Shown piece after piece: positions 60,135 to 64,000 of a stretch of DNA of 64,000 nucleotides. Source of the stretch: Marispirochaeta sp. (GTDB lineage Bacteria > Spirochaetota > Spirochaetia > JC444 > Marispirochaetaceae); the NCBI RefSeq assembly GCF_963668165.1, contig NZ_OY764209.1:992001-1056000 (forward strand), written 5' to 3'. Under the pieces are notes generated by a model. That model saw only the letters and a list, made by a program, of their open reading frames with translations, searched no databases and had not been told where the DNA came from. Both the position numbers and the translations under genes were made by a program. How positions within the stretch are numbered: position 1 is the first letter of the stretch; every line of letters begins with the position of its first letter.

Positions 60135-60422
60135 ATGGCAAAGCTTACTGTACTACCGGAAAATACGAGCTATCCCCTGTCGGCGTCGGTGTCCCTGTTG
60201 AACACCCTCCTGAAAAACGCCCACCCGATTCAGCATAAGTGCGGCGGCAAGGCCCAGTGCGGAACCTGCAGGATCCGCATTATCGAAGGTGCCGGTAAGT
60301 TGAGCCCGCTAAGCGAGATCGAGCGCCGCAGGCTGGGAGAGGAAAACCTGTCCGCCGGCCTGCGTCTCGCCTGTCAAACCTACGCCTTTGCCGATGTCAG
60401 CATCGAGATTCCAAAGACTTAA
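60135..60422 (+). CDS. 2Fe-2S ferredoxin
   Basis: A 95-residue ferredoxin with CGGKAQCGTC and a fourth Cys in RLACQTYAF, the cluster pattern of plant/adrenodoxin-related ferredoxins. ATG 60135 follows GGAGAG; the frame from 60096 overlaps the cyclase gene. It converges with pepD, overlapping by four bases. The redox partner is not in the window. Confidence 0.88.
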   Translation: MAKLTVLPENTSYPLSASVSLLNTLLKNAHPIQHKCGGKAQCGTCRIRIIEGAGKLSPLSEIERRRLGEENLSAGLRLACQTYAFADVSIEIPKT

Positions 60423-61864
60423 AGCCGCGCCAGCAGTTCCGTCAGGAACAACCAGAACGCTTCGGTGGAAGAGATGCTGACCCGCTCGTCCGGGCTGTGG
60501 GCCCCTTCCAGATCCGGCCCAAAAGAGACCATATCCATCCCGGAAATCCTGTCCGCGATTACCCCGCACTCAAGACCCGCATGTACCGCCGTTAACAGGG
60601 GTTCTTTTCCCCGCACATCCCGATACACATCGGCGGCGAAGCGCAGCAGGGGAGAATCGGGATTCGGCTCCCAGGAGGGATACTCGCTCTCGTACTCTGC
60701 AGTGCATCCCATAAGCTCCAGCTGGGCCTTTACCTTAAGGCTGATAATATCCCGCTTGTAGCCCGCAGCTGAGCGCTGGCTGGTCAATACGTAGAGCTTC
60801 TGATCGTCCATTGTAACCGCTGCCAGATTGGTAGATGTCTCCACCATTCCGGGAACCAGGGTACTCATTTCCTGGGCACCGTGGGGCATGGCCAGAAGTC
60901 CCCGGATTATCTGCATTCCGTCTTTCAGAATTCTGGAGGGCTTGTCCTCCAGCTCCTCAATCAGGATCTGAGCCGGTTTGTCATCGGTATAGAGCTTCCA
61001 GGCGTTTTTTTCCACCGCAGAGGCTGCCTTCTTAAGGCGGGGAAGGTCTTTCGGAGCAATGGCAAGAACTATTTCGGCCTCCCGGGGGATTGCGTTGTGC
61101 TTTCCTCCTCCCCGCAGGGATACAATCTCCGTTGAATCAGCATCCGCCGAACACAGTACCAGGGCTGCCAGCTGGACCGCGTTGCCTAAACGCCGGTGTA
61201 TCTCTCCCCCGGAGTGGCCTCCGGAAAGTCCCTCCACCCGCAGTCGTACCTGGCGGCTTCCCTCCAGGGGAACGCCGAAGGCGGGGGTTATGCTTCCCGA
61301 AGTATTCCGTCCCCCGGCACAGCCGAAGTAGAAGACTCCATCCTCCTCGGAATCCAGATTTATCAGGCGGCGGCCTTTAATCAGTTCCGGGGTAAGGGCC
61401 AGAGCACCGTTTAAGCCGGTCTCCTCATCCACGGTAAAAAGAGCCTCCAGATCAGGATGCCGCAGGTCCGGATCATCCAGCACAGCCAGCGCGGCAGCCA
61501 CGCCGATACCGTTGTCCGCTCCCAGGGTAGTCCCTTCGGCCTTGAGCCAGTCGCCGTCAATGCGGGGACGAATCGGGTCGGCAGTAAAATCGTGGACCGT
61601 CCCGTCATTTTTCTCGCACACCATATCCATATGGCTCTGCATTACCACCGGAGGATGGGCCTCGTATCCCGGTGATGCGGGCTTATTTATAACCACATTC
61701 CCGGCATTATCCACCCGGACAGAGAGATTCCGCTTCCGGGCAAATTGGCGTATATATTCCACCAGGGCTGCTTCGTTTCCGGAGCCGTGGGGGATCGCAA
61801 GGATATCTTCAAAGAATTTCCATAATGGAGCAGAAAAGCCCGCTCCCTCGTTTAAGACTGCCAT
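60419..61864 (-). CDS. pepD: Aminoacyl-histidine dipeptidase (PepD)
   Basis: A 481-residue M20-family peptidase: FEDILAIPHGSGNEAALVEY, the metal His in VVMQSHMDMVCEK, LKAEGTTLGADNGIGVAAAL, then catalytic Glu in FTVDEETGLNGAL and metal ligands in LINLDSEEDG. The later ECGVIADRISGMDMVSFGPD and GAHSPDERV complete the site. It splits X-His and many other dipeptides. ATG 61864 has GGAGGAA upstream; the frame opens at 61882. Confidence 0.94.
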   Translation of the reverse strand: MAVLNEGAGFSAPLWKFFEDILAIPHGSGNEAALVEYIRQFARKRNLSVRVDNAGNVVINKPASPGYEAHPPVVMQSHMDMVCEKNDGTVHDFTADPIRPRIDGDWLKAEGTTLGADNGIGVAAALAVLDDPDLRHPDLEALFTVDEETGLNGALALTPELIKGRRLINLDSEEDGVFYFGCAGGRNTSGSITPAFGVPLEGSRQVRLRVEGLSGGHSGGEIHRRLGNAVQLAALVLCSADADSTEIVSLRGGGKHNAIPREAEIVLAIAPKDLPRLKKAASAVEKNAWKLYTDDKPAQILIEELEDKPSRILKDGMQIIRGLLAMPHGAQEMSTLVPGMVETSTNLAAVTMDDQKLYVLTSQRSAAGYKRDIISLKVKAQLELMGCTAEYESEYPSWEPNPDSPLLRFAADVYRDVRGKEPLLTAVHAGLECGVIADRISGMDMVSFGPDLEGAHSPDERVSISSTEAFWLFLTELLARL

Positions 61865-61972
61865 ACGTATTCCTCCAATCAAATCCGTATCCTATCATGC
61901 CTGCCGCTTTGTTGCCCATACGGGGTTTTGTGCTTGACGGATTCACCGCTTCGCCGTAAGGTTTTCTACAGT

Positions 61973-63076
61973 ATGCAGCGTACAATTATTACCATTACTG
62001 CCGATCCAGTGAACACAACAGAACTCGTTGCTGTGCTGGAAAGTGTCGGACTGGGCAGCTTTCAGACAATCAGCGCGGCTTCCATGGAAGAGGCCGAAGC
62101 CCATTTTTATGAACAGGATATCTACCTGATAATCGCTGACGAGCGTGTGCCCCAGGCGGTGGAAACCCTGCGGGAAATGAAACAGGACGAGATGTTCGCC
62201 CATATCCCGGTATTATTAATCATAGAAAAACGAACAAAAGAACGGATCCAGTCGGCCTTCAGGATGGGCTTTGACACCTGTCTGGCAGTTCAGGAGGTCT
62301 CGGTGCTCCTGGCACACCAGTCAATTCCTCTTATCCGCAACCATCTGAACAACGACGACACCATGGAGAAGATATCCGATCTGCAGGAAAAAGCCATTCG
62401 GGATTTTATTCTCCTGGATCTCATAAAAGACTACATACCCCGGACGATCTGGAACGTCGCCCGGGAGTACGCCCATGAGCAGCGCATCCGCATACCCGAA
62501 GAAGAACGGACCCTGACTATCGTCTTCGGCGACATCAAGGACTTTACGCCCAAGACCCAGAAAATGCAGCCCAAGAATGTTATTCGCTATCTTAACAGCG
62601 CCTTTGACGTTGTTTCCCGCCTGGTGTATTCCCATGACGGGGATATCGACAAATACATTGGAGATGCCTTTCTGGCGGTATTCAATGATCCGGTAAGAGC
62701 CGTACGTTCCATGCTCACTATTCAGAAAGAATTTGAAGTTCTAAACCGCGAACGTTCTTCCCGGAGCGAAGATGTAATTATCTTCCGGGTGGGCGTCCAC
62801 ACCGGCCCTGTGATCCGGGGTAATGTGGGAGGAAGTCAGCGTTTTGACAACACCCTGATCGGAGACACGGTAAATACCGCCGCGCGGCTGGAGAAGATCG
62901 CAGAGCCCGGCGGAATCCTGATATCCGAGGCCACCCGTCAGGCCCTGGGGCTTGAGCTGCCGGAAGAGTGCGGACGGCTGGAAAACCTGAAAGGGCGGAC
63001 CGGAAACGAAAAGGTCTGGAGCATCTACGAGCACTTGAAAAACTCCCCCATTGCCCATGAATCTGCTGCTTTGTGA
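61973..63076 (+). CDS. Class III adenylate cyclase with receiver-like domain
   Basis: A 367-residue cytoplasmic protein. Residues 1-125 look like a response-regulator receiver (DIYLIIADERVP holds the expected Asp), but the acidic pair and the conserved Lys are not clear, so it may not be phosphorylated. Residues about 190-360 form a cyclase domain: metal Asp in VFGDIKDFTP, KYIGDAFLAVF, then IGDTVNTAARLEKIAEPGG. Lys plus Asp-Asn-Thr in these loops fit ATP rather than GTP as substrate. ATG 61973; the frame from 61928 lacks a ribosome site. Confidence 0.88.
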   Translation: MQRTIITITADPVNTTELVAVLESVGLGSFQTISAASMEEAEAHFYEQDIYLIIADERVPQAVETLREMKQDEMFAHIPVLLIIEKRTKERIQSAFRMGFDTCLAVQEVSVLLAHQSIPLIRNHLNNDDTMEKISDLQEKAIRDFILLDLIKDYIPRTIWNVAREYAHEQRIRIPEEERTLTIVFGDIKDFTPKTQKMQPKNVIRYLNSAFDVVSRLVYSHDGDIDKYIGDAFLAVFNDPVRAVRSMLTIQKEFEVLNRERSSRSEDVIIFRVGVHTGPVIRGNVGGSQRFDNTLIGDTVNTAARLEKIAEPGGILISEATRQALGLELPEECGRLENLKGRTGNEKVWSIYEHLKNSPIAHESAAL

Positions 63077-63764
63077 ACCCGAAGAGCTGAGTCCTGACGG
63101 CAGAGCCGAAATCAGCGGCCAGCGGGCGGAGCACCTGAGAAAAATACTTAAACTCAATCCGGGAGATTCCGTTACCGCAGGTGTTATTGGCCGGGGAACC
63201 GGTCGGGCTGAAATAGAAGAACTCGGGCCGGGGTATGCCCGTCTAAAGCTGACGATTTCCAATCCGCCGGAATCTCTCTACCCATTAAGCCTTGCCGTCG
63301 GTATGGTCCGTCCCATTCAGACCAGGCGCATCCTTAAAACCGCCGCCGCTTTCGGCATTCAGGAGGTTCTCTTTGTGCCCACCGCCCTTGGGGAAAACTC
63401 CTACCGGGAAGCGAAGATCTGGGGTGAATACCGTAACTTCCTGGTGGAAGGGGCATCCCAGGGAGGGATCTGCTCCCTGCCGGAGGTCATCCGCTATGGC
63501 TCCCTGGAGGAGTTTCTGGAAGGGACGTCCCACCGCGACGGGCGTATTCTCTTTGATCTTGCGGACGTACCTGCCGCCCCCTCCGGGAAAAGTGAGGAAG
63601 CGGTAATATTGATCGGTTCGGAACGGGGATGGACGGAGAAGGAACGCCGCAGGATACTGGATGCGGGCTTTGAGCTCCGTGGTCTCGGCAGGCGTATCCT
63701 GACCACCGAGACCGCCTGCACCGCCGCGACGGCCCTTACGCTGCGGGAGCTGGACCTTTTTTGA
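63057..63764 (+). CDS. rsmE: 16S rRNA (uracil-1498-N3)-methyltransferase
   Basis: A 235-residue SPOUT methyltransferase. The N-terminal PUA-like part (HLRKILKLNPGDSV) precedes the knotted domain: SLAVGMVRPIQTRRILKTAA, FVPTALGENSYREAKIWGEY, LIGSERGWTEKE and LGRRILTTETACTAA, the last two forming the AdoMet knot. It methylates U1498 in the small ribosomal subunit. It overlaps the cyclase gene by 20 bases, indicating co-translation. Confidence 0.92.
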   Translation: MNLLLCEPEELSPDGRAEISGQRAEHLRKILKLNPGDSVTAGVIGRGTGRAEIEELGPGYARLKLTISNPPESLYPLSLAVGMVRPIQTRRILKTAAAFGIQEVLFVPTALGENSYREAKIWGEYRNFLVEGASQGGICSLPEVIRYGSLEEFLEGTSHRDGRILFDLADVPAAPSGKSEEAVILIGSERGWTEKERRRILDAGFELRGLGRRILTTETACTAATALTLRELDLF

Positions 63765-63862
63765 GCCCCATCAGATAGAGAAAGAGGTAGAGGCCCCCGA
63801 CTTTGCGCTTACCGCCTTACGATCCTCGATTACTTGCCCTGCCATTTGCTTAAGAGCGTTGC

Positions 63863-64000
63863 TCAAAACCCCGGTAGCTTAAACCGCATCACAACCTCTC
63901 CCGTCTCCCGGTCTATTTCTACGGCTTTATTTGTATCATCTCCGGTGATCGGACGTCCTGTAGCCATCATGGCGAGGCTGTTGAGAAAACTCATGCCCTG
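63863..64000 (-). CDS. C-terminal end of an unidentified protein (partial)
   Basis: The minus frame runs from the window edge to a TGA at 63863: MSFLNSLAMMATGRPITGDD, then NKAVEIDRETGEVVMRFKLP and GF. An ATG stands at the second or third visible codon, so this could be a 43-residue protein or the end of a longer one. The EIDRETGEVV segment resembles a beta-propeller or FlaG-like strand turn. Not assignable. The 98 bases between it and rsmE hold no gene I can see. Confidence 0.35.
   Translation of the reverse strand, partial: QGMSFLNSLAMMATGRPITGDDTNKAVEIDRETGEVVMRFKLPGF

Noticed and set aside
1..64000. tRNA, rRNA or CRISPR loci
   Set aside because: I looked in the intergenic gaps for tRNA-like cloverleaf arms, rRNA segments and spaced long repeats and saw none. 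A dedicated RNA scan could not be run here.

Overview
The window most resembles the chromosome of a free-living, marine or sediment-type spirochaete (Spirochaetaceae). This is inference from gene content. Several periplasmic binding proteins have the mature N-terminus typical of the group (VFAGGQKEG, VFAAGEQEA, VFAGGQGQ). There is a BMP/PnrA-type nucleoside lipoprotein system, a single-chain PurL of 1261 residues, a TAXI-TRAP system and many RbsABC-type sugar importers. I saw no rRNA, tRNA or CRISPR array.

Layout. 1-6.1 kb: a cut-off Na/Pi cotransporter, an orphan Bug/TctC-like binding protein, an ArsR regulator, and pheST behind a phenylalanine attenuator (promoter, Phe-rich leader peptide, terminator). 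6.1-6.8 kb: gene remnants and strong hairpins. 6.8-13.1 kb: a monosaccharide operon (rbsB-rbsA-rbsC-xylulokinase) divergent from a GntR/LacI hybrid regulator, with an epimerase remnant beside it. 13.4-20 kb: a frameshifted patatin gene ending in a 21-G tract that abuts the promoter of a nucleoside-uptake operon (lipoprotein, ATPase, two permeases, cytidine deaminase). 20-31.9 kb: alkaline phosphatase, YibE/F, a PHP-glycosyltransferase fusion, a small outer-membrane-like protein, HtrA, YqgE/AlgH, MATE-MarR, Hsp20 with a sigma-54 type promoter, Pth and an HD protein. 31.8-39.8 kb: the most unusual region. A sugar-importer operon (lactonase, permease, ATPase, binding protein) with a near-consensus sigma-54 promoter is divergent from an NtrC-type regulator and a protein that joins an RbsA-like ABC ATPase domain to a PAS-histidine kinase.

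39.8-48.6 kb: thymidine-kinase-like protein, MarC, trehalose synthase/phosphatase with a LysR regulator, and PurL. 48.6-52.0 kb: a decayed accessory patch holding an IS3-family element inside a broken PD-(D/E)XK nuclease gene, a frameshifted DnaB-like gene and an IS110-like remnant. 52-64 kb: an AAA ATPase preceded by three 22-bp-spaced repeats, a TAXI-TRAP importer, a membrane-tethered MTH1-like Nudix protein, a bifunctional nuclease, a PTS IIA-Ntr protein, diguanylate and adenylate cyclases, a ferredoxin, PepD, RsmE and a cut-off gene.

How the genes may work together. Uptake of sugars, nucleosides and C4/organic acids dominates. In four importers a stem-loop follows the binding-protein gene, probably setting a high ratio of binding protein to transporter. 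The 36-40 kb pair suggests, by inference, a two-component system in which an ABC ATPase-like domain reports importer state to a histidine kinase, which then drives the importer operon through an NtrC-type activator and sigma-54.
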